Source: Reticulitermes lucifugus | Lineage: Eukaryota; Arthropoda; Insecta; Blattodea; Rhinotermitidae | Reading direction: 5' to 3' | NCBI GenBank assembly: GCA_026260175.1 | Contig: JAKCWW010001018.1 | Location: 19,638 to 83,637, forward strand | Length of the DNA: 64,000 nt | Shown: in pieces, positions 12,701-23,800 of the stretch | Layout: every line of letters begins with the position of its first letter | Numbering within the stretch: position 1 is the first letter of the stretch | Program-made: the position numbers and the translations under genes | The notes under the pieces: generated by a model | What the model was told of the DNA's origin: nothing | Database searches by the model: none | The model's input: the letters and a program-made list of their open reading frames with translations, nothing else

Positions 12701-15700
12701 TATGCCTAATATTTGTGGGTCCGAAGTATGGAACTTGCTTCATGTCACCTGTCTGGTGCCTAGAATTTTGAGGTGGCTTTTAGATTTTTGGAACATTTGT
12801 GGACTTTCTGTGTATGAGTATGTTTAATTTAAAGTGTGAATTGTTTATTGTGAAGAACAGGGTAACACTATGAATTGTGTACGTGTATTTGAATAAAAAT
12901 CAGTATTTCTTTACATTCACTAACTGCAAGGTCTTCTGTGCATGCACTGTATTATATCATGCAGCACAATATTTTGAACACTGTAAATGGAATTTAAATG
13001 TATTATTCTCATGGTGATGTTTTTATGACTGAAATGATTGTAGTTTCTTAAGCAGGATCTCCATGTATGGGAACCGCCATATTTGCAACAAGTAACCCTT
13101 GAACTTTAAACCTTTGTTTCATGTATTGAAGAGATGTGTTTTTAAATTGAATCTTACCATTAGTCTAATTTTTCACGTGCAGGGGATGAGTACTTGCTGA
13201 AAATGCGGTTTTTGGATCACGTGTTTGATGATATGGTTGTTGATGAACTTACAACCAAAATAATTCTGCCAGAGGGTTCCCAGGATATTCAACTTGCAAC
13301 TCCATATTCTGTAGAACATTTGCCCAATTCTCTTCATTTTACATATCTCGACACAAAAGGGAGACCAGTAGTAATCCTGAGGAAGAAGAACCTTGTTGAG
13401 AACCACATTCAGGATTTTGAGGTAAGCCCATGTTAAGCATGGCTGCAGAAGTAATTGGGATACCATTGTGTTTCTTTTGGCATTAAAGTCTGTATCTAAA
13501 GTTGAAATGATAGGCATTAACTCTTTTATGTAGACAGGTATGTCAGTTTTATGTATATAATTTATGTTTGTATATGTCATCAAATATATTGTCAGAGGAG
13601 TTAGAGATTGAAGCCAGGATAGTGTAGTCAGTATAATGACTAGGCTACAGGTTGGACAATTAGATTTCAAATCCTGGCAGGGGCAAGAGATTAATCTTTT
13701 GTCCAAAATGTCCGGGCCAGCTCTGGGGCCCACCCAGCCTTCTATTTAAGGACTACCAGGGGCTCTTTCCTTGTGGGTTAAGCAGCTGGGGCATGAGACT
13801 GATCATGCACCACCATCTAGTGCCAGGGTTAAGAATGAGTGGAGCTATACCTCCAATCCCCCTAGATACCTTCATGGTGTGTATATGGACAGCTCTAGCT
13901 TTATCTTTAGCATATACAGATTACACTGTAAATGTGTGGGGTTGATTTGGGATTGTACTGTATTTACTGGTTATGTTTTGAAATAAATCTATAGCTTTTA
14001 CATCATTTTAAAAATGCTGTTGTTTGCACCTTGTGAACTGTTTGCACAGTGACAATTATTGTAGTACAACACAACCTATACATATATTATTGTACTTACA
14101 CTTGTTCTACGTGCTGATTCCATCCATCCACGTAGGGTGATACAGCCCCTACTGGGCCCTGGCCTCCTTCAAAAGGTGCCTCCATTCTTCTCTATCACCA
14201 TCTTGCCACCTCCACCCTTGTATTCGTAGGATCTGCAATGCATCTTTCTGGATGCCCTCCCATCTTGTTCTTGGTTTTCCTGCTGCTCTTGTGTTGTGGA
14301 ATTTCCCATTAATAATCTTTTTCATCCTCCATCCTTATGATGTGACCTGCCGCTCCTACTCATCTTAATTTCAATATCATCCACAATATTTAGATCTTTG
14401 TAAAGACTACACATTTCAGTATTCCATCTAGGATGCCAGTGCCCTTTCTCTTGTATTGGGCCATATATTTTTAATATTTTCCTTTCAGTTGTGTGTAGCA
14501 TATATTCTGCCATTTGTGTTGGGGCTGTGTTCTGATTCCTGTCTCTAAAAATGTAATAGGATACCAGGGTTCATATCTTTTAGTTTATTATTGGTACATA
14601 TTGGTATGAGGTACTTAAATAGAAATATTGATTTATCTGCACGACAGTATTTTATTGTATTATTATTATTATTATTATTATTATTACTGTTATTATTATT
14701 GTAATATGTAAATAGAGTAATTAATAACAATAATACAATAAAATATTGTGCTGATAAGAAACCTATACTTCTGTATAAGTACCGCATCATATAGCACAAT
14801 GGGATGCAAACAATAAAGATACATTGGTATGTTTGAAATATATAATACTGTGTGTAATTTTTGTCCTGTTTCAGTTGCAGTACAATTTCCCTCGCATCCT
14901 AATGTTGCAGGAGCCTTTCCTTGTTGTTCTGGCCTTTTACCTGTTATTCCTATTTGTTATTGTCTATGTGCGATTAGACTTCTCCATAACTAAGGTGAGT
15001 AAAATTCTTATTTAACAATTTCATTGTTATGGATGGAACAGTTGCGTTATACAGCAAAGCATACCATATAGTATGGAGAGAATTGTTCACCCAGGCTTAC
15101 ACAGTACTGTAACATGAATGTTTGTTTTAGGAAATTCCATAGTAAACCAAACAATGTGAGATATTATCATGTCTGGAAAAGAATACAGTAAAACTTGTTT
15201 AGTGACCCTGCATAAGATGTTTTACCATCTAAGATGTTAAAATAATTTAGTTCCAAAATTGTCCCATGTGATTAACAGATGTGTTGGCATTGTGAAATGT
15301 TTCATGCTTAAAGAATTTCCTGATTAAGAAGCCTGAAAAATTAATGATGCAATCTGCTATGGCTGAAACAGTGGTGGGAAGCCAATGAATTTACAAGATG
15401 GTATTGTATTACTTTTACTGTAGCTGAAAATCATGTTTTGACTTCTGGCAGGATGAAGCAGGAGAGAGTCGTATGAGAGTTGCAGGGTACTGTGAGAAAG
15501 TACTGACCCATCAGGATAAACGGGCCAGTACATATACATCTTACAATGAGCTATTGGCCAAGCTGAAGTCAACCAAGGACATCAATGCATTTCTTGTAAG
15601 CATATCAAAATTATGTTTAGTGAAACATTTAATTCAGTAAATTTCTGCTTGCTTTCAGCCTTTAAAGAACTTAATTTTAACTGAATTCTGAGAAATTGCA

Positions 15701-16321
15701 ACTTACTAAATCATTCCCTTCCAGACTTCAGTGAAGAATGTGAACCTTGAGTACAAGAATGAAACTGCTCACATTGCAGAACTTTTGGCAAAGCTGAAAG
15801 CTGATGCTCCAGATCTTGCTGAGAAGGTCTCGGAGCTGCAGAAAGCTGATAGGTATGTATTCTAATGGTGTATCAGGCCCTTCTTGGAAGAGGTTTACAA
15901 ATTTAGATTACCATATGTATGCACATACCAGACACTCCCCTTTTTTACTTTTGTTTGTAAAATTTCTGAATTCCAAAAACTTCGGTGTCATGGATAGAGT
16001 GAGTTCTGATATTGAGTTGTTAAATAAGGTACATTAAAACTTTGGTCCTTGTAGTTATTTTATGAAACACATATAAGCTCCTAGACTGTCAGAGGATTGT
16101 TTGACTAATGTGAGGCCTTTTGTTTTGATGAATGTGTACATTGTTTGTGTTGTGATAGGCATCTGAAAGACCTGTATGCACAACACCAGAGCCTGTATGT
16201 TGACAAACTGGTCCCAGGAAAGATTGCTCGGCAGTCATTTGTTGACACTGAGAATCAGCTTAACAAGAAGAAAGAGGAATGTGTAGAGAAAATCAACACA
16301 CTTGTTAAGTCACTACAATAA
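6529..16321 (+). CDS. RPN1: Ribophorin I, oligosaccharyltransferase subunit 1 (10 exons, complete)
   Basis: Ribophorin I is a single-pass ER membrane subunit of the oligosaccharyltransferase complex, which transfers the dolichol-linked glycan to Asn of nascent proteins; it links the catalytic subunit to the ribosome/translocon and to substrates. The ten exons (listed separately) join in phase to 608 codons plus stop; animal ribophorin I is about 607 aa. Residues 1-24 form a signal peptide (hydrophobic core IIVVILMI, ending CNA). The lumenal part carries family blocks [64 protein letters not shown] and [11 protein letters not shown]. One membrane helix lies at about residues 439-456 ([18 protein letters not shown]), at the family's usual place, followed by a Lys/Glu-rich cytosolic tail of about 150 aa. 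I chose ATG 6529; an in-frame ATG at 6541 would also keep most of the signal peptide. Intron 1 is GC-AG. Confidence 0.96.
7682..7801 (+). CDS. RPN1: Ribophorin I exon 2
   Basis: 40 codons, phase 0 to phase 0. The acceptor is a long T-rich tract ending in CTAG at 7681 and the donor is GTT|GTAAGT. It encodes [13 protein letters not shown] and following lumenal sequence. Confidence 0.93.
7889..8175 (+). repeat. tRNA-derived SINE, type A, in ribophorin I intron 2
   Basis: Head TGAGATAGTTTAGTCCATAT, then the CTCTGGGTCACACCTAAC body, GGCTATTTCTTTGGT, GAGCATGAAGCTGAACACAT and AAGAATGAGCGGAGCTAT. Same order as the 13.6-kb copy. One unresolved base (8052) in a G run. Confidence 0.65.
8395..8455 (+). 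repeat. Hammerhead-like motif relic in intron 2
   Basis: GTGAAGATGGGACCGATACATTATCCCGAAACGTCGG has the spacing of a hammerhead core (GAAGATG, GGA/TCC stem, CGAAACGTC), but the CTGATGA box is mutated. This motif class is frequent at Penelope-like element termini. Confidence 0.4.
9620..9868 (+). CDS. RPN1: Ribophorin I exon 3
   Basis: 83 codons, phase 0 to phase 0; acceptor TTACAG at 9619, donor GTA|GTAAGT. It carries the strongly conserved blocks ETVYTHLL and NHYFYSPY. Confidence 0.96.
10114..10343. mobile_element. Foldback element with 13-bp target duplication in ribophorin I intron 3
   Basis: Perfect 13-bp duplication CCAGGTTACAGAT at 10114-10126 and 10331-10343. Inside, inverted arms run from CCTTATAACAACCAACAAAT (left) to its mirror ending at about 10296, around a GGATGACAAC/GTTGTCC core. 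The right arm contains GTGCATTTGTTGGTT and is followed by a tail with GATGCACGGTATATATAA, as in the 1.5- and 19.5-kb elements. Confidence 0.65.
11184..11393 (+). CDS. RPN1: Ribophorin I exon 4
   Basis: 70 codons, phase 0 to phase 0; acceptor TTTTTTAG, donor AAG|GTATTT. It carries EVSHWGNIA and [10 protein letters not shown]. Confidence 0.96.
12257..12449 (+). CDS. RPN1: Ribophorin I exon 5
   Basis: 64 codons plus 1 nt (ends phase 1); acceptor TTACAG, donor GGAG|GTAATT. It carries YYRDEIGN and [13 protein letters not shown]. Confidence 0.96.
13183..13421 (+). CDS. RPN1: Ribophorin I exon 6
   Basis: Two nucleotides complete a Gly codon, then 79 codons ending in phase 0; acceptor GTGCAG, donor GAG|GTAAGC. 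It encodes the last lumenal part ([23 protein letters not shown]). Confidence 0.95.
13606..13880 (+). repeat. tRNA-derived SINE, type A, in ribophorin I intron 6
   Basis: Best-preserved copy. Head AGGATAGTGTAGTCAGTATA with A-box-like sequence, then B-box-like GATTTCAAATCCTGG, then CTGGGGCCCACCCAGCC, GGGGCATGAGACTGATCATG and CCATCTAGTGCCAGGG. A 186-aa antisense ORF overlapping here is spurious. Confidence 0.68.
14120..14515 (-). mobile_element. LINE 3' fragment (degraded) in intron 6
   Basis: On the - strand, shifted frames read [19 protein letters not shown], then [19 protein letters not shown], then EARAQ, the usual C-terminal layout of non-LTR retrotransposon ORF2. Frame changes and stops show it is dead. 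Confidence 0.6.
14603..14796. mobile_element. Foldback MITE with (ATT)n centre in intron 6
   Basis: Left TATGAGGTACTT...TATCTGCACGACAGTATTTT and TATTGTATTATT are mirrored by AATAATACAATAAAATATTG, TGCTGATAAGA and AAGTACCGCATCATA on the right. An (ATT)n microsatellite occupies the loop (about 14656-14700). Confidence 0.55.
14875..14994 (+). CDS. RPN1: Ribophorin I exon 7 (transmembrane helix)
   Basis: 40 codons, phase 0 to phase 0; acceptor GTTTCAG, donor AAG|GTGAGT. It contains the single membrane helix followed by VRLDFSITK. An in-frame alternative acceptor at TTGCAG (exon from 14881) would drop Leu-Gln; the family alignment favours keeping them. Confidence 0.95.
15452..15595 (+). CDS. RPN1: Ribophorin I exon 8 (cytosolic)
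   Basis: 48 codons, phase 0 to phase 0; acceptor TGGCAG, donor CTT|GTAAGC. It is hydrophilic cytosolic sequence. Confidence 0.93.
15725..15852 (+). CDS. RPN1: Ribophorin I exon 9 (cytosolic)
   Basis: 42 codons plus 2 nt; acceptor TTCCAG, donor GATAG|GTATGT. It is a Glu/Lys/Leu-rich, coiled-coil-like segment. Confidence 0.93.
16159..16321 (+). CDS. RPN1: Ribophorin I exon 10 and stop
   Basis: One nucleotide completes an Arg codon split across the intron, then 53 codons and TAA at 16319-16321. The acceptor is GTGATAG. The end ([17 protein letters not shown]) matches the Lys/Glu-rich family C-terminus. Confidence 0.93.
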
Positions 16322-16601
16322 AGAAGATGAATGAGAGTTGGTTGCATAATGAGTGAAAGTTGCATTCCTGTGGTACAGTGTAAGGTATTCATGCTGAACA
16401 TGTTAAATCATCACATTCCATCATCAGCATAATTTTGTGTGCTTTTGTTGTGGTGAAGTATAGATCAGAGTTTCTTTTTATCATGTCTATAATAAGTGAA
16501 GTGTTGACAGTAATTTTTTATGTCATGATGGGCATGCTGGGGTATATATACTTGTTTAAGAATGCTTTTTGATATACAAATGACTGTTGTTCATGAAACT
16601 A

Positions 16602-16607
16602 AATAAA
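16602..16607 (+). terminator. Poly(A) signal of ribophorin I
   Basis: AATAAA inside AAATAAAATAAAATT, about 280 nt after the ribophorin I stop. It is the first canonical signal downstream, so the 3' UTR probably ends near 16.62-16.64 kb. Confidence 0.6.
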
Positions 16608-16639
16608 ATAAAATTAAGTGACTGCCATATATTATAGAA

Positions 16640-18600
16640 GTTATGAAAATATTACAGTACAGGTTTTCTCTTGGCTAGGTTAGGGTCACATATTGTGTGC
16701 ATATTAGCTAACTGAGGTTCCTGCTTCCAAGTGAGCCTATTTCACAAAACGTGTCAATGCACACAAAAGCGTTTCAATCTGAACAGCCAAGCAGGTTCAT
16801 CCTGAACCACCAGAACAACTTCCACAAAACAAATAATGCTGACACAGGTATTTGTAAGGTTCTAATATTTAATATGTAGGATTTTCATAATTTATTTACA
16901 TTTATTATATTGCACTCAAAATTCCAATTAATCTATGTTACACTAAGAACTTCCTCATGTAGCTGAAGTTTCACAGAAAGATGACATCCTTGTGCAAATA
17001 CTGAGATAATTTCTGAATGGTTTGTAGTACATTATTTGCATGTTTCTTTCCATTTTTTTGCCTGTCCCAGTCATGCAGTTTGCTGGATTACATAAAAAAA
17101 TAGAAGGATATTTCTGTATCAAAGTTTTACTAGAGTAAACATATCTTATTATCTTACAGAAGAAATTGATGTATAAGGTTCCACAGTTCATACAAAATGT
17201 ACAAAATAGCACTGAGTAAGAAACAAGTTTTGTGCCTTTCTGGCACCTGTACATACAAGTGAACACTGCATGTTCTTTTTTCCACAGAAATGGTACACTC
17301 TTAAATTAAGACATAGGAAAATTAATAAATAATGTATGTCCAATTAATATACGCTGAGAGACTTCATCAAGATACAGGGGAGAAAGAAAAAGATTTTGAT
17401 ACAAAACCTCAACAGCATTTCCATGCCAGCAGTCTGCCAAGAAGCACACCAAGAATGGGTCACTAACTTTTCAAAGTTCATGTATCTGGATTGATCTATG
17501 CTACTATGAAATGCTGAAAGGAGGCAGTTGTTTTATCATTTATTCTTAACAGGAACAGTTTTGTTTTACCACTGCCATTGCACAGTTATGCACTAAACAC
17601 ACTGTCCAAGTTATTTCATATCCCCTTAGGATGCAAGCACCAAACAAAAATAGAGTAAAAAAATAAAACTAAGCTATTCTTATACAACATGATTTTCTAC
17701 AATTAACATGGCATTTACAAGTATGGCAATACACAATTTTACTACAGAGGATAAATCCAACAGTCATAGTAATAACTGCAAGCTGGCTGCTGAAATTTGA
17801 TCCTACTCTGAATCCATGTTCCATGGTATAATATTAATACATCTTTCTTACATGTTAGCGAATGTTAAATTTCCTTGTAACAGTCTTAAAAATTCTTGTG
17901 ACTTGTATATTCAACATCAAATTAAAAGTCGATCGAATGGTTTCTAATTTGTGCAGAATTAGAATCAATGTGTATCAACATATAGCACTTCCTTTTCTAA
18001 GGTAAAATGTAAAGCTAGTTATAAAACTGATTGGCTCGTGAAGAGTAAATGAGAGTAACTAAACTGTAGTCCTCCTTTCTGTTCTGTGGCTTGATAAATT
18101 GTAATGTTTCATGAAAATAAAGGTGAAATAACTGTAACGACATAAAATAATGTTTCTCGTTTATCAGGAAAGAACTATCCCAGAGTTGCTAGTCTGTGAC
18201 ACTGTAAAACAAGAACACTGAAGCTATACCTATACATGGTACATGTCTCCAGTGTTCCATACCTCCATTTTTTGTCATCTTTGAATAGTGAGAACTGTGC
18301 TGTCACATTAACTACCTTACCTGTCGCACAGTACTGTCTGTATCATCCAACTTTGCGTAATTGAATTTACACCTGTGTACAATCACAGTATCACTTGTGA
18401 GATTTGAAGTTTCCACAGCAGTTTTCACCTTTCAGTGTTCCTCACTGTCAAAGATTTCTCATTGCACAGAAGAGACTTGCTTTTCAAGAATCTATGATGT
18501 ACCAGTGTTCATTATTATTATTAGTCTTATGCTACTTACAATCTTGAATAATTTTTAAAATTTGCTTCCCATCACTTGTTTCCTGCCTTGTATGAAAATT
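16640..18600. other. Intergenic, nothing coding recognised
   Basis: AT-rich DNA just past the ribophorin I poly(A) signal. No exon-like frame, RNA gene or repeat terminus recognised. Confidence 0.5.
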
Positions 18601-18619
18601 GTATTTAGTCCATGTTTTA

Positions 18620-18845
18620 TGCAAACTGTCAAGGATGGTGAGAAGGCCGGGACATGTAGCAACCACTGGTACGGTACGAAATATATACCTGATTTTAGCA
18701 AGAAAACCGGTATGGAAGAAATCAGTTGTAAGACCTATCCATAAACAGGAGGATAATAGTAAAATAGGTCCTACAGAAATGGGATGTGAGGATGTGGACT
18801 GGATTGATATGACTCGGGTTAGGGTCCAATGGTGGTAGAAAAAAT
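18620..18845 (+). mobile_element. LINE ORF2 C-terminal fragment
   Basis: The + strand reads MVRRPGHVATTGTVRNIYLI, then KPVWKKSVVRPI, then MGCEDVDWIDMTRVRVQWW, a decayed form of the RRKRWAGHVVHMG ... RPEGKRPLGRLR ... GMDLTDLAVAREKC region found intact near 56.8 kb. Confidence 0.6.
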
Positions 18846-18899
18846 GAAATGCTCTCAACTCTGTTTAGAGTGCAGCAAATATAATTTGCTGGCAATATA

Positions 18900-19045
18900 G
18901 AAGTGCCGAAATGCGCATAGGGGTAATCTTTTAATAAAGAAATCAGTGACAAACTTGTTTNGGTGCATTTGTTGGTGTGAGTTGATCAATTGTACAAAAA
19001 TGCATGGTAAATATAACGTGAAGTTCATAATTTGCCTGTCTAAAG
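18900..19045 (+). repeat. Penelope-like terminal relic
   Basis: GTGCCGAAATGCGCATAGGG, AATAAAGAAAT, GGTGCATTTGTTGGTG, then tail AAATGCATGGTAAATATAACG. This is the order seen at 1873-1975. No left arm; one unresolved base at 18961. Confidence 0.5.
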
Positions 19046-19104
19046 TGAAGTGATTGAGAAAACATGTATATTACTGATGGCCCTCTAAAAGACAGGTAAT
19101 TTAT

Positions 19105-19255
19105 TGAGGATTTTGGTCGTCTGGGATGTTACACTCCGTAGTGGGTAATGTAACACAACCCCATATCTCAAAAGACCATTGCACCATCATCTTCAGCAGG
19201 TGCCAGGACATAGGGCCTACCAACCCTACATCCCAGAAGACCAGGATCCTCAATA
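19105..19255. repeat. Foldback relic, second family
   Basis: ATTGAGGATTTTGGTCGTCTGGGATG (19106-19131) is mirrored by CATCCCAGAAGACCAGGATCCTCAAT (19229-19254). The interior has CATCATCTTCAGCAGG. The same arm sequence recurs at 29.8 and 59.8 kb. Confidence 0.5.
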
Positions 19256-19501
19256 TCTGTGCTATGGAAAACTCAAAATTGCACAGGTAATTTCTTGACT
19301 TGAGTGACTACTATAGTCTTTCACACTACAAATGAGCGATCAAGCTCATTCACCCACTGCCCAGCTCAATACAATACAATGGGACAGTTTGCCACAGTTA
19401 GGAGGGCAGTATGTACAGTATTCTATTTGAATCTGGTATGTGCATGAAACTAGTTAAGCTAACTAAAATTCATTTCAGTGATATCTATAACAAGGTCCAA
19501 A

Positions 19502-19851
19502 TAGTTAAACATATGTGTTCAAAAATCACCAACTAATGCACATAAACTTTTCAATAGTTTATTCTTAAAATACNNNNNNNNNNNNNNNNNNNNNNNNNNN
19601 NNNNNNNNNNNNNNNNNNNNNNNNNNNNNNNNNNNNNNNNNNNNNNNNNNNNNNNNNNNNNNNNNNNNNNNNNNNNNNNNNNNNNNNNNNNNNNNNNNNN
19701 NNNNNNNNNNNNNNNNNNNNNNNNNNNNNNNNNNNNNNNNNNNNNNNNNNNNNNNNNNNNNNNNNNNNNNNGTTTATGTGCATTAGTTGGTGATTTTTGA
19801 ACACATCTCATTTGAAAATGCACGGTAGATACGTCAAGTTTAGTTAAACAT
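19502..19851. mobile_element. Foldback element with 11-bp target duplication, interior unresolved
   Basis: Perfect 35-bp inverted arms (19513-19547 and 19772-19806, GTTCAAAAATCACCAACTAA...) flank a 198-N gap. The right arm contains GTGCATTAGTTGGT and is followed by the tail AAATGCACGGTAGATACG. TAGTTAAACAT is repeated at 19502-19512 and 19841-19851. Same design as the 1.5- and 10.1-kb elements. Confidence 0.65.
19574..19771. other. Assembly gap (198 N)
   Basis: Run of N inside the foldback element. ORFs drawn across it are meaningless. Confidence 0.99.
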
Positions 19852-20329
19852 TTGTCTGATATATTGCCTATTCACAGTGGTCAGAAACAAGTTATTTTGA
19901 ACTTAGCTCTAAAACACGCCATTAAGGTGATTCAAGAAAACCAGGAGGCACTGAAGCCGAACTGAACAAATCAGCATCTGGTCTTTATATAAAATACAAA
20001 TTTACTTGATGAAAATATAAACATCAAAGAAAACAAAGAAGCTCTATTAGTTGCTAGTGAAGAGATTGGTCATAAAAGTTAAATACAGAGAAACCTAACT
20101 ATATATTCATGTTTCATCAATATAATGCAACATCAGATTAAAACAGACAGCTAATGAATTCTACGAAAATGTGGCAAATTTCAAACAAAACCAGTACTAC
20201 TGTAATGATTATATTCACAAAGAGATTAAGAGCAAGTTAAATTGCAGTAATGCTTGCTACTATTTAGCTCAGCATCTTTAGTCCTGGTCTACTATCTTAA
20301 GAACGTGTGTGTTAAATGAAACCATAATT

Positions 20330-20825
20330 TTGCATGTTGTTTTGTATGAGTGTGAAACCTGGTCTCTTACATGAAGGGAGGAATACACGCTAAGGGTTGA
20401 GGGTGGTAGAGAACAGGAAGCTGGGGATAATATTTGGCCAAAAATTGAGGAAAATCAGGAGGTTTGAGAAAACTGCATAATGAGGAGTTTCATAATTTGT
20501 ACTCCATCTATCAGGGCGGACTAGATGTGTGGCATGTATCTTGCATGAGACATAGTCTAAGTGCTTGCAATGTTTTGGTCAGAAAATTGAAGGAAAGATA
20601 CCACCTGAGAGATTTAGGTATAGGTGGGAGGATATTATTAAAATGAATCTTAAATAGGAATGGAAGGCATGGACTGGATCATCTGGTTGAGGGCTGGGAC
20701 CAGTTATGGGCTCATGAACATGGTACTGAATATTTGGCATTTCACAAAACAGGGAGTTTCTTGACTAGCTGTGCTAACAGCTTCTCAAAAGGGACTCAGC
20801 TCCATGGAGTTATTTACTTAGTTAA
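20330..20825 (+). mobile_element. LINE 3' end fragment
   Basis: Decayed CETWSLT region, then KLHNEEFHNLYS, then untranslated end AAACAGGGAGTTTCTTGACT ... GGACTCAGCTCCATGGAGTTATTTA. The same 3' end occurs inverted at 56.6-56.7 kb, so both belong to one LINE family. Confidence 0.62.
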
Positions 20826-20829
20826 ATAT

Positions 20830-23800
20830 TTTTAAGTCTATCCTTTTATGATGTTTTCCCACTTCTGAAGTTTATGTTGTTTGGTCCTTTCAGAAACAAT
20901 GACATTAGACAGCCTGCAATATATGCTAATCTTAGACCAATCTAAGTATTTTTTTTTTTTCAAATTTGCAATTAAAATTACAGTGACAAATTCATTATTA
21001 GGGTCTTGAAGCTTTCTTTTTCTCTTCTGTTCAAAATTCTGAGTTGCCAGGTAATATGGGTGTTTTGTGCAACCTGGAAAGAAATGGATATAACACAAAA
21101 AGCAAAAGAGAAACAGACACGTAACACTGTTTGTTTGTGTACACTTATGAAATATTTAAAACTGTAGACTATCAAATTTTTAGTATACACTAAACTGAAA
21201 TACACCATTTTCTTATGAAAGGTTCATGATATTAAATAATGCCTCAAATTTTTACTCATCACATAAGCTGACTTTCATCTGCTCAAGTACCAGAAATAAT
21301 GTTATAGTGCAGGATCTGTCACCATTAGGTACTCTGTATTAAGTCTTGCAAGTATAGCAAGTGGAAAGATAGGAGTTCTTCCTTGCTTTGATTTTATTCA
21401 TATCAAATCTCTTTCCTACAGTCACAATATGAATTATTTCATGCTGTCATATTTCTTTTTTCTCATAAAGGCAAAAAGAAGGGAAGGCTATAATACGTCA
21501 CAAAAATCTGTACAGCCAACAGGCCACACAGAGAATGTGGACCACAGCTTGTGTACATTTTCAACATTCTCTTGTAATAGAAGTGTTGCAAATATGTTCA
21601 TGAAAATTACCAGGATAAATGAAGAGGGAGTTACTGCAGAAACGTCAAACAGCCACAATACATCATTGTACAATATGCCAAATGTTGAGGTAACCACATC
21701 TACCATAAATAACAAAATAGGTGAACCACACAAACTTTTTAATTCTGTATGTTCCTCCACACGGTCTTCATTATATCACCACCACCAAAATCAATCCATC
21801 CCCTTAACTCCTCATTCTTGTGTACCCCAAGTCTCAGCATTTTAATTTCACTGTTTCCATGTATCCAAATACTTTTTAGAACAGTCATTTTGTTTTACTA
21901 CATAACAAGGATTTCTGCATACATTACATTTGTCAACTATCAGTGACTTACCATAATTATGAGGAAACAATATTTTAGTGTAGACTTTTCTGATATATTA
22001 GAAGTGATAAAATTACACACTGCATAAACTCAGCTTAACTACTTTCCTCATCACTTCAGTATCCTCACACTTACAATTATAACAGTTAAATCTATGGAAT
22101 ATACAGCAGGCACCCACCCATCACATTCCCCAAGCACATATGAAGTCTCCTACCTACCACAAAGCTTGCCACATGCTCTTGTGCAACATACGTCACAAAA
22201 TTCAAAGGTGGAAACTATGTGTAAGTGAACACTGACATGATTCAGTATAGTGGAGATGCTATTACACATTTCCTACATTGTTCTAAGCTTTCTCAACAGT
22301 GTTCATAATGGGATTTCCAATGCACATCCCATAGATTTGTGGATCATGCACCAGACCAATAAATGAGAGAATTTATTTAAATGCAGCAAGATATCAATCA
22401 TAAAATGCAAATCTGCCACTTTGTATGACATAGAGTGGTACATGCATGTCTTCAATGTCAATACAACCCTTGGAAATGTCGATGTAATGCTCAACCACGA
22501 AGAGAAATAATTGCTGGTCTTCTGGTACATGCTATAGCACTTCATCAACTTGTCATTCTGATAACACACATCATCCTTCAAAGTGCTGTCAATGTACTGT
22601 TAGAAGAGGAAGAGAAACAGTCACATAACAATGAATGGCTTATCTGTCAGTCTTGTGCAGTCTGTTACAGCACCTTCTATACTCTTCATACTGATAACAG
22701 TTACATATATTTAAACTATAAAATATCTTTTGTTTCAAATTATGATCTACACAGTTCATTCCTGCATCTGTTTGATTTTCAAAGTAAACTTTCAGAAATG
22801 TTCTGAGCTTTTACAGGACAGGGAATCAATAGTCTCCCTTCTGAACTGCTAAAGCAGCCGACATTTCAAAAATTTCTACTGATCAGTTCTGCTGTGAAGT
22901 GATGGACCAAATAGAACCTCACACACTGGCATTGTTCCTATGCAGTGTAGACAAGCACACATACTCATATTGTATCCAATGATTTGCTGAAGCCAAGTGA
23001 TGACACTACAATTTTCCAAGAAGACCTGCACTGCTATGGTATCAATTTGTCACAATGATAATTCTAAGTTGACTTTAAGAATTCTTTCATTTGGCTATAA
23101 TGTAATACCAATTTTCTATTATTTCTATACCTAACACAAGATATTTCTTAACAAAGTTAACTTGGAGTTGGGAAGTACCTGGCCCATATCAAGTCAGGGA
23201 ACAATGTAATACCTGCATGCAATATATAATACAATTAAGTTGGTTAGTAAGAAAAATAATTATGTGAATATGTAGGATTATAAAACCAATATAAATTTCA
23301 TGTTCATATCACAACAGTGAAACTATTCAGATACATATTGAGACCTCACAGCACAAACAACTGAGAAAGATGTACATATTTTATCCATTCTGTTAATCAC
23401 ACTTTTTAACTGCAGTGGTTTTGTGTCAAATGAGATGGGTCAGCAAGTGGTCACAGCCTATATGAAGGAAATACCCAGACATTTACCTGGAGAGACTGAG
23501 GAAAACATGAATAACAACAGTGAGGATAAGCTGAACCTCAACCAAACAATCACTTTTGTATGTTCTAGAATACAAGTCTAGGACATAAACCGCAAAGCGG
23601 ATACGGGATTCACAGCACTGGAGACCTGTGTAATATTATGTCTTTGTCAGGGTGAGGACAAAACACTGAATCCAACTTGTCTAGAAACAGAGAGACAAAT
23701 GGAGAGTATTTTTGGTACTCCTTCCAGATGGTGTTAAAAATGTGAAAACAAGAAATGAACTAGAACCTGTGAATAAGAATTTCTTATTGAACTACCATTC

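Noticed and set aside
13606-13680. tRNA gene
   Set aside because: A- and B-box-like sequences but no cloverleaf; it is the head of a SINE seen in several copies.
13173-13733. 186-aa ORF on the - strand
   Set aside because: Antisense to ribophorin I exon 6 and a SINE; no splice context or motif.
20978-22806. ORFs of 76-138 aa between 21 and 22.8 kb
   Set aside because: Overlapping frames on both strands, hydrophobic or Ser/His-rich by base composition, no motif.
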